64,000 bases of DNA from Lachnospiraceae bacterium. Lineage in GTDB: Bacteria; Bacillota; Clostridia; Lachnospirales; Lachnospiraceae. The position numbers were made by a program, and so were the translations under genes. Below are positions 37,254-45,840 of the stretch, one piece after another. Location: assembly GCA_017408735.1 (NCBI GenBank), contig JAFQUB010000031.1:117537-181536 (forward strand), written 5' to 3'. The notes below the pieces were generated by a model. That model worked only from the letters and a program-made list of their open reading frames with translations. It made no database searches and was not told where the DNA came from. Positions within the stretch are counted from its first letter, which is position 1; every line of letters begins with the position of its first letter.

Positions 37254-39227
37254 ATGGGAGACAAAAAGGTAAGAATGCAGTTTGGTAATAAATTCTTTTC
37301 CAGTATTCTTGCAATGATGGTAGTAATTACAACTATTTTTGCAAATGATATAACAGGAATAGCAGCTGCTAAGTCCACAATTACATTAAGTTCTAAACAG
37401 GAAACTATAGCGGCTGGAAGGTCAGTACAGCTAAAAGTAAAAGCGATAAAAGGTTTAAAAAGTAAATCCGTTACCTGGAAAAGTTCTAATACAAAAGTTG
37501 CAAAAGTCAGTTCCAAAGGGAAGGTAACAGGCTTAAAAGCAGGAAGTTCTAAGATCACTGCTGTATCCAAAGTAAATAAGAAAGTAAAAGCAACCTGTAA
37601 GATTACAGTGAAGAAAGATGCAGTGGAAACGATAGAATTGGATAAAGCTGCATGTGTTGTGGTAAAGGGAAAAACAGCAAAAATAAATATTAAGGATATT
37701 GTTCCGGCAACTGCTTCATCTAATGTTACATGGAAGATTAAAAAGAGTGCTATTGCTAAAGTAAGTGTAAAAGGAAAAACTGCCATTGTTACGGGGAAAA
37801 AGGCTGGAAAAACCACTTTGATTGCAACAGCAGCCGATGGAAGTAAGAAAACTGCAGAAGTAGAAATCTTAGTAGTAAATAAAAAGTCCAGTGTGAAAAA
37901 AGTTACCGGTGTTCAAGTGAGTATAGCGAATGAAGAAATACTTGTAGGAAGTACTACAAAGGCAAAAGCAATAATTAAACCTTCCAATGCTTCATTAAAA
38001 ACAGTTTACTGGTCTTCTAGTGATGAGAAAATCGCAAAGGTTGATTCTTCCGGAAAAATTGTAGCTATAAAAGCAGGACAAGTTAATATTACAGCAACTG
38101 CACAGGATGGAAGTGGTAAAAAAAGTACCGTGACTTTAGTCGTAAAAGATAATGTAGAGCCAATGGTTACAGACATACCAACCGCGACTCCAACAACAGA
38201 ACCGCTGATTACAACATTGCCGACAAATGCACCTACAGTAACACTTACGGTAATACCGACGGTTACACCTACAACTGTACCTACAGTAACACCTACAAAA
38301 GTACCTGCAGTAACACCTACAAATGTGCCTACGGTAACACCTACAAATATACCTACAGTAACACCTACAAAAGTGCCTACAGCAACACCTACCGCAGAAC
38401 CCCAGGTAACAGAACCACCAGCGGACGTCTGGTATGAAAATATAGAAGATGCAGGAAAAGCTTTGCGGGAAGAAATGAAAAGAAGAAATTCTACTATAAA
38501 GTTAAAATATAAAGTAAGCGGAGCTGTAGATGAGACATTTGTTCAAACTCTTACAAATAATATTGTAACAGAAGCTTTTAAGCATACCGGAGTTCCTACC
38601 GAAGGTGATTATATAGAAAAGCAAATGGGAGGTTATCAGGCAGGAATGAGTTATTATTCAGATGGTAGTGCATATTATTTGACTATTACATACAATATTC
38701 CATATTATACGAATGCTCAGCAGGAGGCAGAAGTAGATTCAAAAATAACAGAAGTAATTAAAGGATTAAATTTGGATGGAGCAAGTGATTATCAGAAGGT
38801 AAAAGAAATTTATGATTATATATGTAAGAATGTAACATATGATTACACTAACTTAGATAATGAAAGTTATAAATTAAAGTATACAGCATATGCTGCTTTA
38901 ATTAATAATACTTCGGTATGTCAGGGATACGCAAATCTCTTATATCGCATGCTGCTGGAAGCAGGTGTTGATTCCAGAATTGTAACTGGAACTTCTGATA
39001 ACCAAGGACATGCCTGGAATATTGTAAAACTCGATGGTATGTATTATTATCTGGATTCTACCTGGGATGCTACAAGAGTGCAAAATGGCTTTGAGTATGG
39101 TTATTTCTTAAGGGGAACCACTGGATTTGATGACCACACTTTAGATTCTAAATTTGAAACAGCGGAATATACGCAGGAATATCCGATTTCGGAAAGTATG
39201 TATCAGATGGCAGATAGTAGTGAATGA
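37254..39227 (+). CDS. Secreted Big_2 / Pro-Thr stalk / transglutaminase-like protein
   Basis: 657 residues. Signal peptide (to about 38), three Big_2-type Ig-like domains (about 41-120, 124-210, 220-300; each with WKSSN- or WSSSDEKIAKV-like cores), a Pro-Thr stalk (about 303-395) built on an octapeptide like VPTVTPTN, and a C-terminal transglutaminase/protease-like domain. Its triad is complete: Cys556 in SVCQGYANLL, His586 in GHAWNIV, Asp601 in YLDSTWD. AAGGAGG precedes ATG. In related secreted proteins this fold may act as a peptidase or crosslinker; substrate and activity are unknown. No wall-anchor motif is seen. Confidence 0.88.
   Translation: MGDKKVRMQFGNKFFSSILAMMVVITTIFANDITGIAAAKSTITLSSKQETIAAGRSVQLKVKAIKGLKSKSVTWKSSNTKVAKVSSKGKVTGLKAGSSKITAVSKVNKKVKATCKITVKKDAVETIELDKAACVVVKGKTAKINIKDIVPATASSNVTWKIKKSAIAKVSVKGKTAIVTGKKAGKTTLIATAADGSKKTAEVEILVVNKKSSVKKVTGVQVSIANEEILVGSTTKAKAIIKPSNASLKTVYWSSSDEKIAKVDSSGKIVAIKAGQVNITATAQDGSGKKSTVTLVVKDNVEPMVTDIPTATPTTEPLITTLPTNAPTVTLTVIPTVTPTTVPTVTPTKVPAVTPTNVPTVTPTNIPTVTPTKVPTATPTAEPQVTEPPADVWYENIEDAGKALREEMKRRNSTIKLKYKVSGAVDETFVQTLTNNIVTEAFKHTGVPTEGDYIEKQMGGYQAGMSYYSDGSAYYLTITYNIPYYTNAQQEAEVDSKITEVIKGLNLDGASDYQKVKEIYDYICKNVTYDYTNLDNESYKLKYTAYAALINNTSVCQGYANLLYRMLLEAGVDSRIVTGTSDNQGHAWNIVKLDGMYYYLDSTWDATRVQNGFEYGYFLRGTTGFDDHTLDSKFETAEYTQEYPISESMYQMADSSE
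38172..38415 (+). repeat. Coding tandem repeat, 24-bp unit (VPTVTPTN stalk)
   Basis: Copies of a 24-base unit encode Val-Pro-Thr-Val-Thr-Pro-Thr-Asn/Lys. Copies between 38270 and 38390 are the most alike. It has the same eight-residue period as the stalk at 7795-8212, with a different sequence. Confidence 0.85.
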
Positions 39228-39327
39228 AGATATTGCCGGAAGTAATATGTGACATCCCCAAGAAGTTGTGCTATACTCTATGTATTGTAAAATATATGTA
39301 AACTATATCAGGGAGGAATTTATTGTT

Positions 39328-40137
39328 ATGCCATGGTGTCCAAAGTGCAGAAACGAATATCAGAAAGGCGTTCTCTTGTGTAGCGATTGCGGAGCTACAC
39401 TAGTAGAAGAATTACCGGAGGAAGACGACCGCAAGGTGATTATGATTGCCCGAAGAGAAGAAGCAGAAAATTATTATGATTTATTGATAAAATTTGAAAT
39501 AGAACGTGCCATGTTAAATTATAATATGGAATCCAATTTATATCATGTTTCCGTTCCGGAAGACCAAGTAGAAAAAGCTAAAAAGCTTGCCATTATCCAG
39601 AAAATTAATTTAAAGGATAACTTAGACACTCCGACAGCAGAATCAGAACAACCTATGAAATCAGAACATGTTTATGTGCATCATTCCGAACGCCATCAGG
39701 AATTGTTATCATCTGCTTATTCCCTGTTGCTTGTTGGTGTATCCGGTTTGGTAGTGGTGTTACTTTCCATGCTGGAAATTATTTCACTGCCATTTCCGGA
39801 AGCGACAACTTCTATGATGGAAATTACCGTTGGTGTGCTGTGTCTGATTTTTGTAGTAGCAGGACTCCACAGTTTAATCAGTGCACGCTCTGTAGCAAAG
39901 CTTGCAAAAGAAGAAGACAAGCTTACCAGCGAGATTACTCATTGGTTTAAAAAGAGCTTTGATAATTTTGTAATTGACACGGATATTGATGAAAATTTAT
40001 CTGAGGAAATCAAATACTTTAAACGATGTGAAGCGATGAAACAGATTATCCGCCGTTCCTATGGCGATTTGGACGAAGGATATCTTGACCGCCTGATTGA
40101 AGAATTGTACCAGTATTTATACGAAGATATCAATTAA
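39328..40137 (+). CDS. Zinc-ribbon membrane protein of unknown function
   Basis: 269 residues from ATG 39328, with GGGAGG upstream. N-terminal zinc ribbon with Cys4, Cys7, Cys18 and Cys21, a soluble region resembling small putative signal-transducing domains (VIMIARREEAENYYDLL...VSVPEDQVEKAKKL), two membrane helices (about 135-160 and 170-190) and a charged C-terminal domain. I do not recognise a named family; it may be a DUF2007-like sensor. No operon partner on its strand is close. Confidence 0.75.
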   Translation: MPWCPKCRNEYQKGVLLCSDCGATLVEELPEEDDRKVIMIARREEAENYYDLLIKFEIERAMLNYNMESNLYHVSVPEDQVEKAKKLAIIQKINLKDNLDTPTAESEQPMKSEHVYVHHSERHQELLSSAYSLLLVGVSGLVVVLLSMLEIISLPFPEATTSMMEITVGVLCLIFVVAGLHSLISARSVAKLAKEEDKLTSEITHWFKKSFDNFVIDTDIDENLSEEIKYFKRCEAMKQIIRRSYGDLDEGYLDRLIEELYQYLYEDIN

Positions 40138-40279
40138 TCACCGTCCCTAAAGATGGTACCATAGTACTAAAAAGTCCTTGAAAAAACTCGAAATCTGTAG
40201 TATATTTAATTTAAGGAAACGAATAGAATGTATATAGATATATAACTGGCGAAAAAACTGAAAATTATCAATTTTTTGT

Positions 40280-40306
40280 TAATTTTTCACACAAATAAGC
40301 CGATAA
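40280..40306 (+). promoter_or_regulatory. Candidate SigD/sigma-28 promoter
   Basis: GCCGATAA (40299-40306) is a full match to the sigma-28 -10 of motile Firmicutes. TAAT (40280-40283) sits 15 bp upstream in place of TAAA, so three of four -35 bases match. It lies 72 bp before the small gene at 40378. Confidence 0.65.
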
Positions 40307-40377
40307 TAAATATAACAGATAAGATAGCCTTATAAAATCCGTAAAATAGCAGAAACTGTTAAAATAAGCCTAAGGAG

Positions 40378-40644
40378 GTGGACGATGCAGTTGACAAATT
40401 ACAGGCGTTTTATAAAGTTAATCCGGTCGAAAGAGTTCAAAGTACGATAAAAACCGGTTCCAATCGCAGTGGTTCCGGCAATGAAAATCAGGATAAGCTT
40501 GAATTTAAAAAATGTATGTTGCGCTATTATGACAATAAAGCAGCAGAATTCGAAGATCCTGGCTTACAAAAAACTACTACTTATAACAGAAACGCAGTAG
40601 AAATGCTTTACGAAGCAACAAGTACCGTAAACTTTTTCGGTTGA
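40378..40644 (+). CDS. Small hypothetical protein, start in doubt (possible frameshift)
   Basis: The frame from GTG 40378 gives 88 hydrophilic residues (core NPVERVQSTIKTGSN and NRNAVEMLYEATSTVNFFG); I do not recognise the family. The GTG overlaps the only ribosome site, AAGGAGG (40372-40378), so it cannot be used normally. An ATG at 40385 is ideally spaced but reads 21 codons in another frame to a stop. One extra T in the TTTT run near 40411 would join ATG 40385 to the long frame (MQLTNYRRFYKVNPVERV), giving an 86-residue protein. A sigma-28-like promoter suggests a motility-linked small protein. It could be a pseudogene, a sequence error or recoding. Confidence 0.55.
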   Translation: MDDAVDKLQAFYKVNPVERVQSTIKTGSNRSGSGNENQDKLEFKKCMLRYYDNKAAEFEDPGLQKTTTYNRNAVEMLYEATSTVNFFG

Positions 40645-40681
40645 ATCGAGGGGACATATGTTAAAAATGATACGTGAAGAG

Positions 40682-40720
40682 TAAGCAACAACATGGTAGT
40701 CATGAGGTTGCTTATTTTTC
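40682..40720 (+). terminator. Intrinsic terminator after the small gene
   Basis: TAAGCAAC (40682-40689) pairs with GTTGCTTA (40707-40714), with an inner CATG/CATG stem, then TTTTTC. A strong terminator here implies that the small gene at 40378 is, or recently was, an independent transcript. Confidence 0.85.
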
Positions 40721-40766
40721 CGTTGTATTGATTCTATAGATAGATAATAATTAGGAGGCTTTCATT

Positions 40767-42074
40767 ATGAGAATGTATGACTTGATTATGAAAAAACGAA
40801 ATGGCGGCATGTTAACAGAAGAAGAAATAAATTATATGGTAATGGGATTTACAAACGGTGAAATTCCGGACTATCAAATGTCAGCCATGATGATGGCAAT
40901 TTATTTTCAGGGGATGAATGAACAGGAAACTTTGGATTTAACCATGTCTATGGCAAACAGCGGTGATACTTTAGATTTATCAGGAATTCAGGGGGTAAAA
41001 TGCGATAAACACAGTACCGGAGGCGTGGGCGATAAAGTTTCTTTAATTCTTGGTCCAATGGCGGCCGCCGCAGGTATACCGGTAGCTAAAATGTCCGGCA
41101 GAGGTTTGGGGCATACCGGCGGAACCATTGACAAATTAGAATCTATCACAGGATTTCAAACCAGTATGGAACAGGAAGACTTTATAAAACAGGTCAACGA
41201 AATCGGTATTGCCTTAGTTGGGCAGACAGCTCATTTAGCGCCTGCAGATAAAAAGATTTATGCCCTTAGGGACGTTACGGCAACGGTAGATAATATGTCG
41301 CTGATTGCAGGCAGTATTATGAGTAAAAAATTGGCTGCTGGTGCAGAGTCAATTGTTCTGGACGTAAAATGCGGTAATGGAGCCTTTATGAAAAGCTTAG
41401 AAGATGCAAAAGCACTGGCAGAATGTATGGTGAAAATTGGAAATGGTGCAGGAAGAAAAACTATTGCAGTTATTTCTGATATGAATGAACCTCTGGGATA
41501 TGCAGTTGGAAATGCTTTGGAAGTGGCAGAAGCAGTAGAAGTACTGCAGGGACGTGGAGAACCACGTCTGACAGAACTTTGTATTACATTAGGAGCTTAC
41601 ATGCTTTATGGAACCGGACTTTGTAAAGCACCGGAAGAAGGACATAGGAAAATGGAAGAGGTACTGAAAAATCATTTCGCGTACGAAAAATTCCTAAGCT
41701 TTGTAGCTGCCCAAGGTGGAGATACAGAAGAAATCAAAGACACGAAAAAATTAATCCACGCTGATTATGTAGTGGAAATAAATGCGCCGGAAGACGGATA
41801 CATCTCAAGCATTGTTGCGGAAGAAGTTGGAATTGCAGCCCTAATGCTGGGGGCCGGCAGGGAAACCAAAGAAAGTCTTCTAGATTATTCTGCCGGCTTC
41901 CGGTTATTAAAGAAAACCGGGGATAGCGTTGTAAAAGGAGAATGTATTGCCCTGCTGTATGCCAACGCCGAAGAAAAAATTGCCCCTGCAAAACAAAGAT
42001 TTTTAGATGCCATTTCCTTTTCACAAGAACCGGTGGAAAAACAACCACTAATTAAACAAGTAATTCAGGAATAA
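40767..42074 (+). CDS. pdp: Pyrimidine-nucleoside phosphorylase
   Basis: Cleaves uridine, thymidine and deoxyuridine with phosphate for nucleoside salvage; 435 residues. KHSTGGVGDKVSLILGP is the family signature; GRGLGHTGGTIDKLE and DVKCGNGAFMK follow. C-terminal domain begins near 345. The Gram-positive length and lack of an adjacent deo cluster favour Pdp over DeoA, although sequence alone does not separate them fully. AGGAGG precedes ATG. Its last 10 bp overlap the end of yqfC on the other strand. Confidence 0.93.
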   Translation: MRMYDLIMKKRNGGMLTEEEINYMVMGFTNGEIPDYQMSAMMMAIYFQGMNEQETLDLTMSMANSGDTLDLSGIQGVKCDKHSTGGVGDKVSLILGPMAAAAGIPVAKMSGRGLGHTGGTIDKLESITGFQTSMEQEDFIKQVNEIGIALVGQTAHLAPADKKIYALRDVTATVDNMSLIAGSIMSKKLAAGAESIVLDVKCGNGAFMKSLEDAKALAECMVKIGNGAGRKTIAVISDMNEPLGYAVGNALEVAEAVEVLQGRGEPRLTELCITLGAYMLYGTGLCKAPEEGHRKMEEVLKNHFAYEKFLSFVAAQGGDTEEIKDTKKLIHADYVVEINAPEDGYISSIVAEEVGIAALMLGAGRETKESLLDYSAGFRLLKKTGDSVVKGECIALLYANAEEKIAPAKQRFLDAISFSQEPVEKQPLIKQVIQE

Positions 42075-42331
42075 CGTATACCTTGAATATATCCTGTGAT
42101 TTTCATCTCGTCATTGGTGTAATAGCTGATGACGAGATTTCTTCCTGTAATGGTCAGATAACAGCTTTTTGTTTGGAGTTTGATTTTTTCATCGGAGTAC
42201 TCTAAGATTCCTTTGTAATTTTCCACATATACTTCCTGATTACCGGTGGCAGTTACAATTACCGCACCAAACATTAAATCCTTTGGCAAATGAAGGGATT
42301 CTGTAAGTTCTGCTTTTAATTTCTCTTTCAT
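42065..42331 (-). CDS. yqfC: YqfC-like sporulation protein
   Basis: 88 residues in the YabP/YqfC family. LHLPKDLMFGAVIVTATGN, VYVENYKGILEYSDEKIKL and ITGRNLVI track Bacillus YqfC, which is needed in the mother cell for efficient sporulation and is under SigE. ATG 42331 with GGAG eight bases upstream is chosen over GTG 42340. In other Firmicutes yqfC lies directly upstream of yqfD on the same strand. Here it points the opposite way, away from yqfD, and ends in overlap with pdp, so the gene has been inverted or moved. Confidence 0.87.
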   Translation of the reverse strand: MKEKLKAELTESLHLPKDLMFGAVIVTATGNQEVYVENYKGILEYSDEKIKLQTKSCYLTITGRNLVISYYTNDEMKITGYIQGIRYS

Positions 42332-42364
42332 TCCGGACACTCCATCAGGGAAATTTCATTACTT

Positions 42365-42402
42365 CACTATATGCATGAAAAATAAGCTTCATGCATATAG
42401 TG
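42365..42402. promoter_or_regulatory. 15-bp perfect palindrome between divergent yqfC and yqfD
   Basis: CACTATATGCATGAA (42365-42379) and TTCATGCATATAGTG (42388-42402) are exact inverted copies around 8 bases. Each arm reads CATATAGT outward, close to a SigE -10 (CATANNNT). No terminator role fits, as both genes point away from it. It may hold two divergent promoters or an operator. Confidence 0.7.
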
Positions 42403-42433
42403 TTTAGAAAGCCGAAGGAGGTCGGAAACTCTT

Positions 42434-43684
42434 TTGATTACATTTTTAAACTATTTAAAAGGGTATGTACGTATACGGCTGAAAGGTGGCTCGCCCGAAC
42501 GATTTTTAAACCTGTGTAGCAACAATAATATTCTTATCTGGCAAATTATCCGAGTTGATGATGAATATGAAATGTATTTAAGCCTGAGAGCTTTTAAAGA
42601 ATTAAAGACCATTATCCGAAAAACCAATGTACAAATAAAGGTCATTGAAAAAAAAGGCTTTCCGTTTTTCTTGCATAAATACCGAAAAAGAAAAATGTTT
42701 TTTGCCGGAATTGTAATTTGTGCCATGTTTGTATATATGTTATCGCTATTTGTATGGCAGATTGAAATTAACGGAAATCATGCCAGAACTACAGATGTGT
42801 TAATAAGCTTTTTGGAAGAAAACAAAATAACCCATGGAATGCCAAAGAAAAAAATAAACTGTGAAGAAATTGAAACCATGCTTCGTGCCAAATACAATGA
42901 TATTATCTGGACCTCCGTAAAACTTAAGGGAACCAGATTAATTATAGATATCCAGGAAAATACCGATACGTCCATTGCTAATATTGGAGAAAAAGAAGCC
43001 AGCGATTTGTTTGCAGACAAAGAAGCTATTATTACCAAAATTGTCACTAGAAATGGAACTCCTTACGTAAAAGCAGGAGATGTGGTAAAGGCGGGAGAAA
43101 TGCTGGTGGGAGGCGCTCTTCCAATTACAAACGACGGAGATGAAATTATCAATTACCAGTATGTGGCAGCAGATGCAGATATTTATGGAAAAACCATTTA
43201 CAAGTATAGTGATAGTTTTAAACTGGATTACCAGAAACATCAGGATACCGGAAAAATTCAAAAGGGATTTTATTTGAAAATTCATGAAAAATCCATATTT
43301 TTGGGGAAGAATAAAATAAAATATAAAAATTATCATACGCTTTCCAATGTACACCAACTGAAATTGGGAGAAAATTTCTATTTACCATTTTCCGTAGGAA
43401 CAGTGCAGGTATATGAAGAGAAAGTAACCGCCAGCAAGTATAGTAAAAAGGAAGCCGAAACAAAAGCAAAACAGCGTCTTTTAAAATTTATTGAAACTTT
43501 AAAAGAAAAGGGGGTTCAAATTCAAGAAAATAATGTTACAATAGACATAGACCAGACGGAATGCAGAGCAAATGGAAATCTGGTTGTGATTGAACAGCTG
43601 GGGATTCGTAAGAAAGCTTCAATCATAGAACTGGAGAATGGAAAGGACAATGAAATAGATGGAGAAACAGGAAACGATAATTAA
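42434..43684 (+). CDS. yqfD: YqfD sporulation protein
   Basis: 416 residues: N-terminal soluble domain (GYVRIRLKGGSPERFLNLC...), one membrane helix (about 93-115), then an outer domain with FtsQ/POTRA-like character (EINGNHARTTDVLISFLEENKI) and a C-terminal beta region. This is the YqfD plan. It starts with TTG 42434 behind GGAGG and overlaps phoH by 26 bp. It fits the conserved yqfD-phoH-pgpH-ybeY order. Confidence 0.92.
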   Translation: MITFLNYLKGYVRIRLKGGSPERFLNLCSNNNILIWQIIRVDDEYEMYLSLRAFKELKTIIRKTNVQIKVIEKKGFPFFLHKYRKRKMFFAGIVICAMFVYMLSLFVWQIEINGNHARTTDVLISFLEENKITHGMPKKKINCEEIETMLRAKYNDIIWTSVKLKGTRLIIDIQENTDTSIANIGEKEASDLFADKEAIITKIVTRNGTPYVKAGDVVKAGEMLVGGALPITNDGDEIINYQYVAADADIYGKTIYKYSDSFKLDYQKHQDTGKIQKGFYLKIHEKSIFLGKNKIKYKNYHTLSNVHQLKLGENFYLPFSVGTVQVYEEKVTASKYSKKEAETKAKQRLLKFIETLKEKGVQIQENNVTIDIDQTECRANGNLVVIEQLGIRKKASIIELENGKDNEIDGETGNDN

Positions 43685-44651
43685 TATACCTATGGAACAT
43701 ATGAAAAATGTGTTTGGACAGTTTGACAATTATTTGAAAAAAATTGAAAGAACATTAAAAGTCACCGTTGTAACAAGAGGTGAAGGAATTCATGTGATAG
43801 GTGATGAAAGAGCAGTAGAAAAAGCTAAAAAAATATTTGAAAATCTCACGGCACTTTCTTTAAGGGGAAATACCATTACAGAGCAGAATGTGGATTATAT
43901 TTTATCCCTTTCTTTTGAAGAAAAGGAAAATGAAGTATTAGAAATAGAAAAAGATTTAATTTGTCATACCATACAAGGAAAACCAATTAAACCAAAGACA
44001 CTGGGACAGAAGGCATATGTGGATGCCATCCGTGATAAAATGATTGTATTTGGAGCAGGTCCTGCGGGAACCGGAAAAACCTATCTAGCCATGGCCATGG
44101 CAATTCAGGCCTTTAAAAATGATGAAGTGAGCCGTATTATTCTTACTCGACCTGCCATTGAAGCCGGTGAAAAGCTGGGATTCTTACCGGGAGATTTACA
44201 GAGCAAAGTAGACCCATATTTAAGGCCATTGTATGATGCACTTTACCAGATTATGGGGGCAGACAGCTTTATGAAGAATATGGAAAAAGGCTTAATTGAA
44301 GTAGCTCCTTTAGCCTATATGCGAGGACGTACTTTGGATAATGCCTTTATTATTCTGGATGAAGCCCAAAATACCACACCTGCTCAGATGAAAATGTTTC
44401 TGACTAGAATCGGCTTCGGTTCCAAGGTAGTGGTAACCGGCGATATCACTCAGAAAGACTTGCCTACCGGTCAGAAATCCGGATTGGAAGTGGCAGAACG
44501 TGTATTAAAGAAAATCGATGATATTGCATTCTGTACCCTTACCAGCAAAGACGTGGTAAGACATCCACTGGTACAGAAAATTGTCAAAGCATATGAAGAT
44601 TATGAATCGAAAAAGAATACCAAAACAAAAACAAGGGGACTTACAAAATGA
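43659..44651 (+). CDS. phoH: PhoH-family ATPase (PhoH-like)
   Basis: 330 residues; KH-like N-terminal region (about 1-100) and a P-loop ATPase domain with GPAGTGKTYLAMAMA (Walker A) and FIILDEAQNTTPAQMKM (Walker B and sensor). TGDITQKDLP is typical. The family is RNA-linked and constantly neighbours ybeY, pointing to rRNA maturation or quality control. Start ATG 43659 lies inside yqfD, and the stop overlaps the next gene by ATGA. Confidence 0.94.
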   Translation: MEKQETIINIPMEHMKNVFGQFDNYLKKIERTLKVTVVTRGEGIHVIGDERAVEKAKKIFENLTALSLRGNTITEQNVDYILSLSFEEKENEVLEIEKDLICHTIQGKPIKPKTLGQKAYVDAIRDKMIVFGAGPAGTGKTYLAMAMAIQAFKNDEVSRIILTRPAIEAGEKLGFLPGDLQSKVDPYLRPLYDALYQIMGADSFMKNMEKGLIEVAPLAYMRGRTLDNAFIILDEAQNTTPAQMKMFLTRIGFGSKVVVTGDITQKDLPTGQKSGLEVAERVLKKIDDIAFCTLTSKDVVRHPLVQKIVKAYEDYESKKNTKTKTRGLTK

Positions 44652-45820
44652 TAAAGAAACTGAAAAAGCATACAAAGCTACTGGTGTTTCTGATGTACTT
44701 GGAAACCCTGCTTTGTGCCGGATTCGTATCCTGGTATATCAGTGATATGAGTATACAAAGAACCATGGCGGTTACTGCTTTATCGTTGGTACTTTGTACG
44801 GCATTTTTAGTAGCATTGGCGACAGAATATTTTAACAGGGAGTTGTACATGCGATTTTCCCTGTTGGAAGTGTTTGTGGTTTATGGAATAGGACTTTTGC
44901 TTGGCATTACCATGCTGTATGAACCGGATTACTGGGATACCATACTGGTAGTCCCTGTTGCAATGGGAATTATAACTGGTGTAGGACCTGCCATTGCATC
45001 TCAGGCAGTAATATTAAGTCTTGTATTTTTATGGAACGGGATAGATATAGAAATATTGATTTTTTACCTGATTATCGGCATTGCGGGCAGTTATTTGAGC
45101 CGTTGCTTAGTGAAGAAAAAACAGATTATGTCAACTCTGGTCACATTATTCTGCACCTTTATAATTACTATGTGTGTGTACATCTTTTTTAAACATGAAA
45201 GAATTAATTTTTATGTACTGGCAAATATTCTTATAGGGGCAATAATAAATATATTATCTCTTTTGGTAATACTGCCTTATTTCTATAATTCAAGAAATAA
45301 AGAGACCAGAAGGATGATAAAAATGCTTTCACCGGATTACAAACTGATGGACGCTATGATAAACCATAAAAAGAAAGTATATGCTCATGCAATATTTTCT
45401 TCTAAAATTGCAGAAGGAGCGGCTGAGGCTATTGGTGCGGATATACTTTTGACAAAGTGTAGTGTATACTATTATAATTATGCAAGAACTTTGGGGAAAA
45501 ATTATGTAGATCCCTTTATTGAAACTGCTTACTGGAATAAATTTCCCAAAAAGTTAACGGAAATCGTATTATCTCTTGCAACGGATGCCGAGAAAATATT
45601 AACGAAAGAGGCAGCTATTGTTCTGGTTACAGAAACACTGGTACTTGCCAAAGAATCCAGATTTGCAGGCGAACAGGCGGAACCGGGATATCTTAAGGCA
45701 GTGATTCGTCAAAGATTTAACAAAGGCCTGTTGGATTTAGCGGAGATTTCCATCAGGGATTATATGGTATTGCAGGAATACGTAATTGAAGAATTATGCA
45801 AAGCACCGGAAGAAACATAG
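44648..45820 (+). CDS. PgpH-position membrane protein with degenerate HD domain
   Basis: 390 residues: about six or seven membrane helices (about 8-215) and a C-terminal cytosolic domain (about 230-385) that aligns with the HD domain of PgpH/YqfF, a c-di-AMP phosphodiesterase found at this exact place in other Firmicutes. AEGAAEAIGADILLTK matches the family, but the metal-binding HD is replaced: YYHDIGK becomes YYYNYAR (Tyr276-Asn277), and YHHS becomes Y-A-H-A (245-248). The extracellular 7TMR-HDED domain is also missing, so the protein is about half normal length. The gene is intact and coupled to phoH through ATGA. Likely a non-catalytic receptor or scaffold. Confidence 0.8.
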   Translation: MIKKLKKHTKLLVFLMYLETLLCAGFVSWYISDMSIQRTMAVTALSLVLCTAFLVALATEYFNRELYMRFSLLEVFVVYGIGLLLGITMLYEPDYWDTILVVPVAMGIITGVGPAIASQAVILSLVFLWNGIDIEILIFYLIIGIAGSYLSRCLVKKKQIMSTLVTLFCTFIITMCVYIFFKHERINFYVLANILIGAIINILSLLVILPYFYNSRNKETRRMIKMLSPDYKLMDAMINHKKKVYAHAIFSSKIAEGAAEAIGADILLTKCSVYYYNYARTLGKNYVDPFIETAYWNKFPKKLTEIVLSLATDAEKILTKEAAIVLVTETLVLAKESRFAGEQAEPGYLKAVIRQRFNKGLLDLAEISIRDYMVLQEYVIEELCKAPEET

Positions 45821-45840
45821 AACAGAAAGGAAGAACATAA

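Noticed and set aside
40277..40296. Rex operator candidate TTGTTAATTTTTCACACAA
   Set aside because: The left half matches, but the right half is out of register with a Rex site; the overlap with the sigma-28 motif is better supported.
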